64,000 nt of DNA from Hartmannibacter diazotrophicus (GTDB lineage: Bacteria; Pseudomonadota; Alphaproteobacteria; Rhizobiales; Pleomorphomonadaceae). Below are positions 1-10,648 of the stretch, piece after piece. Made by a program: the position numbers and the translations under genes. The stretch spans positions 928,550 to 992,549 of the forward strand of contig NZ_LT960614.1 in NCBI RefSeq assembly GCF_900231165.1, in the 5' to 3' direction. The notes below the pieces were generated by a model. The model did no database searches and was not told the DNA's origin. It saw only the letters and a list, made by a program, of their open reading frames with translations. Position 1 is the stretch's first letter; each line of letters begins with the position of its first letter.

Positions 1-604
1 CCAGGTTTGCCTGGCTGGAGCAGCCGAACTCGGAATCGATGTCGTTGCTGCCATAGCCGCCGCGATAGATGTTTTCCGTCCACTGGCCGCAGGGATGCGG
101 CACGCCGGCCGCGATCTTCGTGAAGCTGAGGCGGACGGGCGCGGCGATATTGGCGTCGCCAACCGGATAGCTCTCGGTTACGATATTGCGGCTGGACAGA
201 CCTGTCTTGAGGGCCGCCTTGCGGATCGACTTGGCGATATAGCCCGCCGCACGCTCATTGCCCGAACCGCTTGGCACCAGGATGACGAGCGGCCCGGTGC
301 CCTTGTCGCGGGCCTCGCTGGCAAAAGCGAGGACGTTGTCGCGGTCGCGGCCGTCGAGGCCGGCGGTCCCGTGACCGACGGGAATGTCGAGAGTGGTTTC
401 CGCGTCCTGGAGCACGATCGGATGGCGAACGCTATAATCCGTGGCCTGCAGCGAAGACGTCGTCAGTTCACCGTCGTTCACGCAGGCTCCAAGGCCTGTC
501 GCCAGGGCCATGCCCGCGAGGAGGGCGATTGCCTTGCCGGAGCGCTCCCGGCGGAGGCGAGACCCGCGCTTGGCGGCAGGAATGCAGGATGGCTTGTTGC
601 TCAT
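1..604 (-). CDS. cpaD: CpaD-family pilus assembly lipoprotein (3' part outside window)
   Basis: Reading the minus strand from the ATG at 604 gives about 201 open codons that run off the window edge. The N-terminus has a basic stretch, a hydrophobic segment and a lipobox ending LATGLGAC, so it should be a lipoprotein. The following region (HPIVLQDAETTLDIPVG, then a VPSGSGNERAAGYI stretch) matches the CpaD family of Tad/Flp pilus assembly as I know it. It lies 25 bp downstream of cpaC in the order cpaA-cpaB-cpaC-cpaD, which supports the call. CpaD is thought to work with the CpaC secretin at the outer membrane. The C-terminus cannot be judged. Confidence 0.85.
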   Translation of the reverse strand, partial: MSNKPSCIPAAKRGSRLRRERSGKAIALLAGMALATGLGACVNDGELTTSSLQATDYSVRHPIVLQDAETTLDIPVGHGTAGLDGRDRDNVLAFASEARDKGTGPLVILVPSGSGNERAAGYIAKSIRKAALKTGLSSRNIVTESYPVGDANIAAPVRLSFTKIAAGVPHPCGQWTENIYRGGYGSNDIDSEFGCSSQANL

Positions 605-629
605 GTCTGGCTCTTTCCCGTTCTGCCGA

Positions 630-2006
630 TCACTCGAACATGAAACCGATTTTGCCCTGGTAGCTGCCCTTGGGCGGGTTTGCAGAGCTGCTGTAGACGC
701 GGTTCAGCCTGTTGAGGAAGATGGCCTTGGCATCGCTCGGGGGTGCAAAGTTCTTGTCCGGCCTCTGCAGCGCCGACGGCGCGACCGGCTTGACCAGATA
801 GGGGCTGACAAAGATGGCGAGTTCCGTTTGGTTGCGCTCGAATTCCTTGCTCTTGAAAAGGGAGCCAAGAATCGGCACGTCCATGAGGCCGGGGAAGCCC
901 TTGACCTGTTGGCGAAGATTGTCCTTCAGGAGACCGGCCATCACCATCGATCCGCCGGACGGAAGCTCGACCGTCGATTCAGCGCGGCGCACCGAAAGAG
1001 AGTTCAGTGTCAGGCCGCTGATCGTGATCGCACCTTCCGTGGAAAGGTCGCTAACCTCGCTCTTGACGCGCAGGGAGATGCGGCCGGGCGTCAGAACCAC
1101 CGGAGTGAAGGCAAGGCTGATACCGAACTGCTTCCACTCGACGGTGATCGTGTTGTTGTCCTGCGAGACGGGAATGGGAAATTCGCCGCCGACGAGGAAG
1201 TTAGCGGATTCTCCTGACGTTGCGGTCAACGTCGGCTCCGCCAGGGTGCGCACGATGCCCTGCTGGTTCAGTGCCTGAATGAAGGTGTCGACTGTGCCGG
1301 ATACCGCTGCCTCGGCCCCCCAATTCTGGAACAGGGCGCCGCCGGGACCCGAGCCTGTCGCCGTGAGGGCGAAGGCGGAGTTCTGAAGGATGGACTCGGT
1401 GTCGATGCCGAGGTTCTTGACAATGTTGCGGTCGACTTCGGCGACAACGACCTTGAGATGAACCTGGTCCGATTCCGCGACCGAGACCATGTTGACGATC
1501 TTCTCGGCCGACCCGATGTATTTTTCCGCGATTTCGGCCGCCTTGCCGGCTTCGGCGGGCGTCTTGACCGTGCCGGACAGGATGACGCTGTCATTGATCG
1601 TCTCGACGTGAACCTGCGAGCCCGGAATGAGCTTGGCGATCATGGCGTCGAGTGTCGCTGTGTCGCGGGCCACCGAAATATTGAACTGGGCGAATTGCTG
1701 ATTGCCCTGTCCGAAGAGGATGATGTTCGTCTCGCCGACGGCATTGCCGATCAGGTAGATCTTGCGCTTGGTGCGAACGACCGCATCGGCGATGGTCGGA
1801 TTGGAGATCAGGACGTCGACTATATCCTCGGGCACATCGATGACCATCGACTTGTTGAGGCCGAGGTTGATCACCCGTCCGGAGAGCTGGTCTGCCGAGG
1901 CGATGCTGAGATAGTTCGCATCGGCGGCGCTCGCCGGGCCGACCGGGGAGAGCAGGGCCGTTGCGACCATCGCCGCCGCCAGCAGGCTCTTGAACATCGA
2001 CTTCAT
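630..2006 (-). CDS. cpaC: CpaC/RcpA-family Flp pilus secretin
   Basis: 458 residues. It has a signal peptide (MFKSLLAAAMVATALLSP...ASA), an N-terminal secretin N0-like domain, a BON-like stretch around residues 110-180 (NDSVILSGTVKTPAEAGKAA) and a C-terminal secretin domain ending with VPILGSLFKSKEFERNQTEL. This forms the outer-membrane pore of the Tad/Flp pilus. The frame is open further upstream to 2108, but the ATG at 2006 has an AAGGAG box 7 bp ahead and starts a proper signal peptide, while longer versions would run into cpaB. It lies between cpaB and cpaD in one minus-strand operon. Confidence 0.93.
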   Translation of the reverse strand: MKSMFKSLLAAAMVATALLSPVGPASAADANYLSIASADQLSGRVINLGLNKSMVIDVPEDIVDVLISNPTIADAVVRTKRKIYLIGNAVGETNIILFGQGNQQFAQFNISVARDTATLDAMIAKLIPGSQVHVETINDSVILSGTVKTPAEAGKAAEIAEKYIGSAEKIVNMVSVAESDQVHLKVVVAEVDRNIVKNLGIDTESILQNSAFALTATGSGPGGALFQNWGAEAAVSGTVDTFIQALNQQGIVRTLAEPTLTATSGESANFLVGGEFPIPVSQDNNTITVEWKQFGISLAFTPVVLTPGRISLRVKSEVSDLSTEGAITISGLTLNSLSVRRAESTVELPSGGSMVMAGLLKDNLRQQVKGFPGLMDVPILGSLFKSKEFERNQTELAIFVSPYLVKPVAPSALQRPDKNFAPPSDAKAIFLNRLNRVYSSSANPPKGSYQGKIGFMFE

Positions 2007-2061
2007 GACTGGGCTCCTTGGCGGCACGACTTCGGACGACATCGGGCTGGGCACTTCGGCG

Positions 2062-2835
2062 TTACTCACTGGCGTTGACATGCGAGGGCACGCCGAATTT
2101 GACGACATTGATGGTCGATTCCATGTGGTCGTCGGTGTCGACCGTCTGGGTGTCCGCGATCGAGCGCAGCACGAGCGAGATCGACCCCGACTGCTGGGCC
2201 GCGGTAATCAGTTGCGATTGTTCCGGCGTGAGTTCGAGGGTTGCCGTATTCTGGGCGACGACCGATTTCTTGTCCTGCGGGTCGTCGACCTTCTGGTCGA
2301 TCGCAAGGACGCGGATATTGCGCAGAAGCACTCTGGCGACTGCCGAGGATCCTTCGCCGCCACCGTTCGTCAGCATCACGTCGACCCTGTCATTGGGCAG
2401 GATGAAGCCGCCGGCGGTGGACGCTGCATTGACGCGCACAGCTACCGCGCGCATCCCCTTGGGCAGGATGGCGGAGAGAAAACCGCGGTCGGAACTGACG
2501 AGACGCGCCTCACGGACAGGCTCGCCGGCCAGAAGCTGCGCGCGGGCCAGCATGCCGACGATATCGGTCACCGCCTCGGGGCGCTTCGAGCGGATGATGT
2601 AGCTTTCATTCAGACCGCCCTTGGGCCAGTCCTTCCAGGCGAGGCTTTCGCGGTCCAGGGTGCCGCCGATGGGAATGTCCTTGGCCAGCACGAGCACTTC
2701 CTCGGCCGGAATCGCCCTCTGTGTGGCGACCTCCTGCCTGGCTGCCGGTTTCTTGGCCAGATTCATGGCGAGCATGGCGGCCGCACCCGCGGCTCCAAGT
2801 GCTACGACAATGATGACCAACTGAATCGGACGCAT
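2062..2835 (-). CDS. cpaB: Flp pilus assembly protein CpaB
   Basis: 257 residues with one N-terminal membrane segment (LVIIVVALGAAGAAAMLAM) and a SAF domain at about residues 45-110 (EEVLVLAKDIPIGGTLDRES), then the RcpC/CpaB C-terminal domain (PNDRVDVMLT). CpaB is a periplasmic, inner-membrane-anchored part of the Tad secretion apparatus. The stop at 2062 leaves 55 bp to the cpaC start. Length and domain order are ordinary for the family. Confidence 0.92.
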   Translation of the reverse strand: MRPIQLVIIVVALGAAGAAAMLAMNLAKKPAARQEVATQRAIPAEEVLVLAKDIPIGGTLDRESLAWKDWPKGGLNESYIIRSKRPEAVTDIVGMLARAQLLAGEPVREARLVSSDRGFLSAILPKGMRAVAVRVNAASTAGGFILPNDRVDVMLTNGGGEGSSAVARVLLRNIRVLAIDQKVDDPQDKKSVVAQNTATLELTPEQSQLITAAQQSGSISLVLRSIADTQTVDTDDHMESTINVVKFGVPSHVNASE

Positions 2836-3364
2836 TCACTTGTCCTCGACCTTCAGGCAACGCTTCGACAATTCATTCGGCCGGCCTGCACCCGCGACCG
2901 CCGACAAGGCGGGGGAGCCACCACACCAGCCGGCAGGGGCCGGCAACTCATGAATCCTAAGCCTTCGGCGAGCCTGTTGCTTCACCTGAGCCAACTTGCG
3001 GTCAAAGCTCTGAATTTATGGTTAACAGTGAATTGGCGGATACAATGAACATTTGGTAAAGAACGCCGGAACGAGAACGAAGCATTTCGGCCGGCAGGGG
3101 TCAGTAAGCGAAGATCCTCGGCCGCTTCGTGGAGTGTCGCGATCGAAAACAACTTGGCACTGGAAAATCAAGCGAAGGCGCAAGACTCCGCCCGGCCAAT
3201 GTGCAGCTTTTGGTTGCTTTGTCTTTCGCAAAGGTTGTGGCCGTCGGTCGGCGGATGCCCGGTTGGGTCGATCGACATCGGGCCGGCGGCCGTGAATCGA
3301 CCGACGGAAATCGGATTGGAGGGCGAGAGTCTCGTGAGCCACGCGCTGTGCGGCAATGGCTCCG
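2836..3364. other. Intergenic region between cpaA and cpaB
   Basis: 529 bp with no convincing gene. It is unusually long for genes of one operon, so cpaB probably has its own promoter here. A TTAA-N7-TTCA element on the minus strand at 3011-3025 is one mismatch from the CtrA-type consensus. No clear intrinsic terminator for cpaA was seen. Confidence 0.4.
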
Positions 3365-3883
3365 TCAGGGCATCAGAACGGAGAGAATCTCGAACCAGTG
3401 GGTCTGGGGCAGCGTCAACAAGCCACCGGCAGCGATAGCCACGCCGTAAGGAATGCCCGTCTCAACGCCGTGCAGCCGGACAAGCCAATTCTGGTCGGCC
3501 GCAACAATCGGCAGTGGCAGTCTGCGATAAAGCAGGATCAGTAAGGTCAGGAGGCCGCCGGCGATGGCCATGGCGAAGGCGAATTGGGCGGCGTGTTGTG
3601 GTCCCATCCAGAGCATGGTCGCCGTCACGAGCTTGGCATCACCTCCACCGATCCAGCCGAGGGCAAACATGGCGAAGGTCATGACGAGAACGAGAGCGGC
3701 CAATGCGACGCTGAGCCCGATCGTCTCCCAGGTGAAGCCGGCCAGCGGCGCCAGAACGAGATAGCTGCCGGCGACGGCCAGCGAGAGCCGGTTGGAGATC
3801 ATCATCGAGCGAAGATCGGAAACGGCCGCGGCCATCATGGTGAGCGGGAAAATCAGCACGGCAAGTGCCAGCATGACGATCAT
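3365..3883 (-). CDS. cpaA: A24-family prepilin peptidase (CpaA/TadV type)
   Basis: 172 residues, almost entirely hydrophobic with about six membrane segments. The two catalytic aspartates of the A24 aspartic peptidases are visible: one in AAAVSDLRSMMISN near residue 23, the other in the GGGDAK motif near residue 80. It should cleave the leader of the Flp prepilin encoded just upstream at 4230-4397. It lacks the methyltransferase half of PilD, as is usual for CpaA/TadV. Start at the ATG at 3883 preceded by GAGGAC. Confidence 0.92.
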   Translation of the reverse strand: MIVMLALAVLIFPLTMMAAAVSDLRSMMISNRLSLAVAGSYLVLAPLAGFTWETIGLSVALAALVLVMTFAMFALGWIGGGDAKLVTATMLWMGPQHAAQFAFAMAIAGGLLTLLILLYRRLPLPIVAADQNWLVRLHGVETGIPYGVAIAAGGLLTLPQTHWFEILSVLMP

Positions 3884-4229
3884 CTGTTCGATGTCCTCGG
3901 AGAATCGATCCGGTTGCGATGGGCGCGAGCGCCCTATTCACGAAGAATGCCGCACCAGGACAAAGAAAGGGTAAATCCTCCGGCAAATGAAGGGACGAAG
4001 CCGGCGGTCGTGCCGATTGCGGCTCAAGGGGTCCGATCACTGATATATCGCGGCGCCGACCGCGGGGAGCGCTGGGCCTTGACGTGGTCACCTGATTTTT
4101 CTGCTTGACGTAAACCGAAAAGCGCAACGGCCGCTCCCTTGCGGAAGCGGCCGTTGAAAGGCCCCCGTCAGGCGCCGGCTCACGAATGTCGCCGTTACAC
4201 CATTCCCAGTGTGCAGCGACGATCGCCCG
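3884..4229. other. Intergenic region flp-cpaA
   Basis: 346 bp without a gene. It contains the hairpin at 4125-4156 that probably terminates most flp transcripts, and presumably a second promoter for cpaA, which I cannot pinpoint. Confidence 0.4.
4125..4156 (-). terminator. Probable intrinsic terminator after flp pilin gene
   Basis: Arms CAACGGCCGCT (4125-4135) and AGCGGCCGTTG (4146-4156) form a perfect 11-bp stem with a 10-nt loop. On the minus strand the stem is followed within 3 nt by a short T run. It lies 73 bp past the flp stop and before cpaA, so it may let abundant pilin mRNA end while limiting read-through to the assembly genes. Confidence 0.7.
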
Positions 4230-4397
4230 TCAGCTGGTGAGCTGGGTGGAGATGTTCGTGAAGACGTCCGAAATGTTGCCGCCCAGCGCACGAGCTGCGG
4301 TGATGATGGCCACCGAGATCAGGGAAGCGATCAGGGCGTATTCAATGGCCGTGGCGCCGGATTCGTCCTTGACGAAACGAGAAATCAGCTTCTGCAT
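4230..4397 (-). CDS. flp: Flp/Fap family type IVb pilin
   Basis: 55 residues: MQKLISRFVKDESG then ATAIEYALIASLISVAII, the classic Flp prepilin pattern, with cleavage expected after the Gly and Glu at mature position 5. The hydrophobic helix forms the pilus core. The frame is open upstream to 4430, but the ATG at 4397 has an AAAGGA box 8 bp ahead and gives the normal leader. It is the major Tad pilus subunit, processed by the neighbouring CpaA. Confidence 0.95.
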   Translation of the reverse strand: MQKLISRFVKDESGATAIEYALIASLISVAIITAARALGGNISDVFTNISTQLTS

Positions 4398-4828
4398 ATC
4401 TTGGTCCTTTACTTCCGAGTTTGACAGCACTTTCCGTCGATCTTCTTTGTTTTATTCGATCGGCTTGACGAAGCAAAATCTACCCGGCAGAAATTTCCAC
4501 GAAGTTAAATTCAGTGATGAAACCGGCAGCAATTGAGATCATTCATTCCATAGTAAAAAGAATATTATGAATCCACTTTGGGGGGTGGATTCTATTTTTG
4601 TTGACCATATTTTTTCAAGAAAAATGCTGCAAGGCGTCTTGCGTCCCGCGGGAGTGGAGAGAGAGCCATCCTCGTCGGCGCGTCGCAACGGGCGGTGTCG
4701 ATCTAAAAATTCAGGTCACCGTCGGACGGTCTGCCGGTTACCGGCTTGCGGCGGCAACACATGCAAGGTTCCGCCATCCGCCAGGCGCGAGGTCAGCCAC
4801 TGCCCGATCGAAAGTGCCGGCTCCGCCT
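4398..4828. other. AT-richer intergenic region upstream of flp
   Basis: 431 bp with no convincing gene. The part from 4430 to 4620 is clearly lower in GC than the surroundings and should hold the flp promoter. A plus-strand terminator-like hairpin lies at 4569-4598 although no plus-strand gene precedes it. Confidence 0.4.
4569..4598 (+). terminator. Terminator-like hairpin with T run, no associated gene
   Basis: Arms GAATCCAC (4569-4576) and GTGGATTC (4585-4592) enclose an 8-nt loop and are followed on the plus strand by TATTTTTG. No T run follows in the minus direction. Genes on both sides are on the minus strand, so its role is unclear (see findings). Confidence 0.55.
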
Positions 4829-5791
4829 TCATTGCAGATCTTGCCACTGGTCAGGAGTCAGGAAGCCCGTCACCTTGGCGCCTTCCTGCTTCTGCCATTC
4901 CATGATGGCGGCTCGCGTCAGATCTCCGAAGACGCCATCGATGGGGCCCTGATAGTAGCCGCCGACATTGAGCGCTTCCTGGGCGATGCGGCGTACATTG
5001 CGCGAGACGCCCCGCTCGATGGCCTGCAGCGTGTAGACATCGAGTTCCGCGTCCGGTGGTGCGGCCGCCACGGACTCCGCGACGGGCGCCGGCAGTTGAA
5101 CCGCCTCGGGCGCGGCGACAGGCTCCTTCGGGCTGCGCAGCCAGAAGGTTCGATCGTAGTTATAGGTGGACTTGACGCCGGGCAGCGTCTCGATGCGGGC
5201 GAGCAGGGCCGGAAATTCGACGGTCTCCTGATCCTTGGCAATCTGGAACACCGTCAGCACCTGCTTTGCAGAGGTGGCTGGGACCGTAACGATGGGAGCC
5301 ATGCCCTCCTGTCGTTCCGCGGTGCCGCTCGACGGGCGGACATTCTGCGGCAGTTCGTTGGCTGCCGGCAACGGGATCGAGATGACGACACCGCCCTCGC
5401 CGGCAAGGTCGGCCGCGCGCGCAAAAGCCGACACGGGCACGGATCGGGTCAGAAGGTCGCTCGCCCGGTTGAGATTCGTATCCGCCGGGACGATGAAGTC
5501 ACGCTGGCCGTTCGCAACCGACGGGGCCAGCAGCAGCACGATCCCGACATCGGCGCGCTTGACCTCGTCGGCGAAGCGATAGAGCTGATTGCGCAGCTCT
5601 GAATCCTTCGGATTGTCGGCGCGCAAGGTGACGGCACCGAAGCCGCGCATGGTCTCCTGGAAGGCGTCCGCCTGCGGGCCGGCATCGCCGATCGAAACCA
5701 CCAGGCTGACGATCGAGACGTCTTCGGCCTGGCTCGCCTGGTTCATCGAGATCAGGGCGGCAAGAGCCAGTGCAAGGCAGCGAAAGGTCAT
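4829..5791 (-). CDS. Exported protein with degenerate caspase-like region and C-terminal peptidoglycan-binding domain
   Basis: 320 residues: signal peptide (MTFRCLALALAALISM...ASQAE); a region at about 25-160 with the layout of caspase-like C14 domains (…VKRADVGIVLLLAPSV…DFIVPADTNL…); a linker; and a C-terminal PG_binding_1 domain at about 255-318 (NVGGYYQGPIDGVFGDLTRAAIMEWQ). The usual YAGHG histidine motif is replaced by LLAPSV and I see no catalytic Cys, so it is probably a non-enzymatic relative acting in the periplasm. Start ATG at 5791 has GGGAGA ahead. It is the nearest gene upstream of flp, but 431 bp away, so it is probably a separate transcription unit. Confidence 0.7.
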   Translation of the reverse strand: MTFRCLALALAALISMNQASQAEDVSIVSLVVSIGDAGPQADAFQETMRGFGAVTLRADNPKDSELRNQLYRFADEVKRADVGIVLLLAPSVANGQRDFIVPADTNLNRASDLLTRSVPVSAFARAADLAGEGGVVISIPLPAANELPQNVRPSSGTAERQEGMAPIVTVPATSAKQVLTVFQIAKDQETVEFPALLARIETLPGVKSTYNYDRTFWLRSPKEPVAAPEAVQLPAPVAESVAAAPPDAELDVYTLQAIERGVSRNVRRIAQEALNVGGYYQGPIDGVFGDLTRAAIMEWQKQEGAKVTGFLTPDQWQDLQ

Positions 5792-6147
5792 GGGTATCTC
5801 CCAAGCCGGGGTAGCATTTTATTTGTCTATCTTTACGCAAGAGCGGAGTTCTTGGTCCTCTCCGCTAGAAAATAAAATGGAATGAGATAAAGATTACAAT
5901 AGATCAGGCCAAAAAAGGGATTTAGATTCCGGGGTGTCCTTGCCTGACATGTGTGGCGAGGTTCGTTTCGACGGCCAGGCAGCCATGGCGTGCTGCAAGA
6001 CAGGGCTGCTCATTCGATCCTGTTGATGGCCGGTTCGAACGTGTTGCTGGCGATCGGGGCCGCCGGTCTCGGGTTTGGGAGACGGTGATCCCGGGTCTTT
6101 GCGACGCCGGACCGAACCGGACGAACGAAAGCGGTCAGGGGGACGTT
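5792..6147. other. Divergent intergenic region
   Basis: 356 bp between a minus-strand and a plus-strand gene. The stretch 5815-5930 is AT-rich and is the likely place for promoters in both directions. No specific operator was recognised. Confidence 0.35.
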
Positions 6148-7020
6148 ATGGGGCTGCGAGCCAAATTCAATATCGTGCTGGTCTTTGCCTGCCTGATCGG
6201 CATGGGACTGGCCATGTTCCTGTCCTATCAGGTTGCCAACCGGAACGCGCTTGCGGCCATCGAACAGGAAACCGAGGTCATCCGCGGCAATGCCCTCGCG
6301 GTCCGCGCCTACACGTCGAACAACATCCTGCCGCTTCTGCGCGACCGTCAGGACATCCTGTTCGCTCCGCCGTCGGTGCCATCCTTTTCCGCCCAGACGG
6401 TCTTTGCGCAGTTCCGCAAGTCGTATCCGGAATATTATTACAAGGAAGCGGCTCTCAACCCGACCAATCCGGACGATCTGGCCGAACCCTGGGAAGCCGA
6501 TCTCATCAACAAGCTGCGTGCCGACGACAGCCTGGGTCATATCGCCATCGAGCGGGATACGGAGGAGGGCCGCTTCTACACCGTCGCCTATCCGCTCAAG
6601 ATCACCAATGAGGCCTGCCTGACCTGTCACTCCGTTCCGGCCGCGGCCCCCGCCGCGATGGTCGATCTCTACGGTCCGGAAAACGGGTTCGGCTGGCAGA
6701 TGAACGAAATCATCGGCGCCCAGATCATCTACGTGCCGATGGAGGTCGCCGAGCAGCACACCCGCGACACGGTCATGGCCCTGGCGGTCGGCCTGGGCGT
6801 CGCCTTTCTGCTGGTGCTGACCGTGACAAACCTGCTTCTTGGGCGCATTGTCGTATCGCCTGTCAGGCAGATGGCCGAGATCGCGGAAAAGACCAGCTTG
6901 GGCGATTTTTCCATTCCCGAGTACGAGCGGCCGGGCAAGGACGAAATTGCATCGCTTTCACGGTCTTTCAATAGAATGCGCCGTAGTCTCGACAGTGCAA
7001 TGAAGATGCTTGAGGAATGA
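6148..7020 (+). CDS. Membrane sensor with DUF3365 (Tll0287-like) heme domain and HAMP domain
   Basis: 290 residues. TM1 is at about 8-28; a periplasmic domain follows with the Tll0287/DUF3365 pattern, including the c-type heme motif C157-L-T-C160-H161; TM2 is at about 208-232; a HAMP domain follows (VSPVRQMAEIAEKTSLGDFS…DEIASLSRSFNRM) and the protein ends soon after. It has no kinase, cyclase or methyl-accepting output domain of its own. The ATG at 6148 follows AGGGGGA; the frame is open to 5953 but upstream codons look non-coding. The Ser/Thr kinase gene starts 54 bp downstream on the same strand and is the obvious candidate partner for a redox or gas signal. Confidence 0.85.
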   Translation: MGLRAKFNIVLVFACLIGMGLAMFLSYQVANRNALAAIEQETEVIRGNALAVRAYTSNNILPLLRDRQDILFAPPSVPSFSAQTVFAQFRKSYPEYYYKEAALNPTNPDDLAEPWEADLINKLRADDSLGHIAIERDTEEGRFYTVAYPLKITNEACLTCHSVPAAAPAAMVDLYGPENGFGWQMNEIIGAQIIYVPMEVAEQHTRDTVMALAVGLGVAFLLVLTVTNLLLGRIVVSPVRQMAEIAEKTSLGDFSIPEYERPGKDEIASLSRSFNRMRRSLDSAMKMLEE

Positions 7021-7074
7021 AGCCCTGCCCGGACTGACCCCGCGTCCTGCCGGACAGGGAGTTAAGGGCTGGAC

Positions 7075-8421
<1,347 letters not shown>

Positions 8422-8900
8422 GCCGTTGGTCCCAGTGGATTGACGCAATGCCAAGAGATCTGCCTGACAACGCGTGCCCCTCACAGCGCAAGACACAGGG
8501 GGCAAGACACGGGGCAATCGGGACGTCTCCCTGTAGCCGCCTCCCGTCTCCGGAACGTGGACAGGTGCCCCGATGGCATCGCGGCCTGCCGGCTCTTTGA
8601 CTGCGCCGGACCCGGTCGATGACGTTCGGCAGACATCGGGACATTCAACGTTCGCAGCTCATCATCCCGGTCTCATTTCATGTGTTCGCCGAAGAGCGGG
8701 CGCAGGAAGGCCGCAAATTCCTGCCAAACGGCATGACCAGCCGAAACCAATGTGATATCGACCCCAAGGAACGACCGGACGGGGTGATCGCGGCGACGGC
8801 TTCGGGCAAGCAATGCCTGTCGGCTTGAGGGATCGTCAGCGCCATTTTGGTCGGGACATCGCATGCCCTATTTGGAAATCCAGATCAAAGAGCAGGTGGA
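8422..8900. other. Intergenic region
   Basis: 479 bp between the kinase gene and rfbF. Short open frames here lack good ribosome sites and recognisable products. I saw no strong terminator after the kinase; the rfbF promoter should lie near the 3' end. Confidence 0.35.
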
Positions 8901-9671
8901 ATGAAAGCTGTTATTTTGGCCGGAGGGTTGGGGACCAGGATCTCCGAGGAAACCAGCATCAAGCCGAAGCCGATGGTTGAAATCGGGGGATTGCCGATCA
9001 TCTGGCACATCATGAAGATTTATTCCTCTCACGGGATCAATGAGTTCGTCATTTGCCTCGGATACAAGGGCTATGTGATCAAGGAATATTTCGCGAACTA
9101 TTTTCTTCACATGTCGGACGTCACGATCGACCTGAAGAACAATTCCATGCAAGTGCATCGCGCCAACGCGGAGCCCTGGGTCGTGACGATGGTCGATACC
9201 GGGGCGGAAACGATGATCGGGGGCCGGATCAAGCGCATTCACCCCTATATCAAGGACGATGAAGCCTTCTGCCTGACCTACGGCGACGGCGTGAGCGACG
9301 TGGACGTCAGTGCCACGATCGAGACGCACAGGAAGGAAGGTCGCAAGGCAACCGTGACCGCCGTTCAGCCCCCGGGACGATTCGGCGCTCTGAAGGCGGA
9401 CGGCGCCCGCGCCCTTGGCTTTGAGGAAAAGCCGGCCGGCGATGGCGGCTGGATCAATGGCGGGTTCTTCGTCCTTTCCCCATCGGTCGTCGACTACATC
9501 GAAGGCGACAAGACTGTCTGGGAGCGGGAGCCTCTGCAGAATCTGGCCTCGGACAACCAGTTGTCCGTGTACTACCATCGCGGATTCTGGCAGCCGATGG
9601 ACACGCTGCGAGACAAGAATCATCTCGAGGAACTCTGGGTGTCCGGCAAGGCTCCCTGGAAGAAATGGTAA
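8901..9671 (+). CDS. rfbF: Glucose-1-phosphate cytidylyltransferase
   Basis: 256 residues. Makes CDP-glucose from CTP and glucose-1-phosphate. The N-terminus [18 protein letters not shown] is the nucleotidyltransferase signature, and [31 protein letters not shown] and NGGFFVLSP are typical of RfbF. The frame is open to 8847, but the ATG at 8901 with AGGTGGA just ahead starts exactly at the conserved MKAVILAGG. First step of the CDP-sugar pathway continued by rfbG at 11318. Confidence 0.95.
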   Translation: MKAVILAGGLGTRISEETSIKPKPMVEIGGLPIIWHIMKIYSSHGINEFVICLGYKGYVIKEYFANYFLHMSDVTIDLKNNSMQVHRANAEPWVVTMVDTGAETMIGGRIKRIHPYIKDDEAFCLTYGDGVSDVDVSATIETHRKEGRKATVTAVQPPGRFGALKADGARALGFEEKPAGDGGWINGGFFVLSPSVVDYIEGDKTVWEREPLQNLASDNQLSVYYHRGFWQPMDTLRDKNHLEELWVSGKAPWKKW

Positions 9672-9706
9672 CGACGGCGAAGTGACCCGGCGCGGCCACC
9701 GGCGCA

Positions 9707-10648
9707 TCACCCTTGCGATGAGAGCCTGGTGCCGGCGGGAACCAGTTCGGCAATGCATTGCGACAGCCGGGTCCGAAGATCGGCGGCGGGCTCGAAACCG
9801 ACCTCTGTCGCAAGACGGGTGACGTCTGCCACCAACCGGGGCGGATCGCCCGGACGTGTCGGATTGTCGCCGAGCCCAATGAGATCCGGTTTGCCCATCA
9901 AATCGCCGATGGTCGTCGCCACTTCGGCAAGGCTGCGCGGCTCGCCCGAGCCGATATTGACGGGACCGGACACGTCACTGAGGGCAAGGGCGGCAAATGC
10001 GGCCCCGACATCGCGAGAACTGAGGAAGTCGCGGACCTGCGTTCCTGCCGTGCAGGACGCGCGCCGGTCTGCCGCAAGGCTCATGATGATCGACTTGACG
10101 AAGCGGCGGTCGTCCTCCTCGGGGCCGAAGAGCAGAAACACGCGTCCCCAGGCGGCTTCGAAGCCGGAAGTCTGGGCAAAGGACTGGAGGACGCGGTGGC
10201 AGGCATCCTTGGCGATGCCGTAGAGCGTGCCGGGCCGGGTGGGCGTGAGTGTCTCGTGACACGCACCCGTCGCGAGCGCGGCGTCGTTCCAGTCATATTC
10301 GGCGCAGGTGCCGGCGCCGACGAAACGCCGCCCTCCGCAGGCATTGAAGGCCCGCATCAGATGCAGCGTGGCCGCCAGCCAGTCGAGGTTTTCCGGCGCC
10401 GACCAGAAATGCCCGTGTCCTGTTTCCCAGGCCAGATGGAGCAGGTGCGACGGCCTCACATCTTCCATCAGACGAGATGTCGCCGCTCCGTCGAGAAGGT
10501 CGACCGCATGAAAGCGGACGGGGGATGTCGTCGGCATCTGCGGTGCGCGTCGTCCGACGAGATGCACATCCGCCCCCGCGGCAATCAACCTGTCCACGGC
10601 GTGGCGGCCGATCAGCCCTCGACCTCCGGTGACGACGATTCGGGTCAT
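9707..10648 (-). CDS. NAD-dependent epimerase/dehydratase (extended SDR), probable NDP-sugar reductase or epimerase
   Basis: 313 residues. Rossmann start TRIVVTGGRGLIGRH, and the YxxxK pair in LYGIAKDACH where Y-G-I-A-K fits the catalytic motif. GPEEDDRRFVKSI and PVNIGSGEPRSLAEV are usual in sugar-nucleotide SDRs. Start at 10648 (ATG, AAAGGAA ahead); the frame extends to 10747 without support. It is convergent with rfbF (35-bp gap). By context it may reduce or epimerise the C-methylated CDP-4-keto sugar made by the plus-strand genes; the substrate is inferred. Confidence 0.85.
   Translation of the reverse strand: MTRIVVTGGRGLIGRHAVDRLIAAGADVHLVGRRAPQMPTTSPVRFHAVDLLDGAATSRLMEDVRPSHLLHLAWETGHGHFWSAPENLDWLAATLHLMRAFNACGGRRFVGAGTCAEYDWNDAALATGACHETLTPTRPGTLYGIAKDACHRVLQSFAQTSGFEAAWGRVFLLFGPEEDDRRFVKSIIMSLAADRRASCTAGTQVRDFLSSRDVGAAFAALALSDVSGPVNIGSGEPRSLAEVATTIGDLMGKPDLIGLGDNPTRPGDPPRLVADVTRLATEVGFEPAADLRTRLSQCIAELVPAGTRLSSQG

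Noticed and set aside
95-643. Plus-strand open frames at the window start
   Set aside because: Opposite to cpaD, which has a lipobox, start codon and correct operon position.
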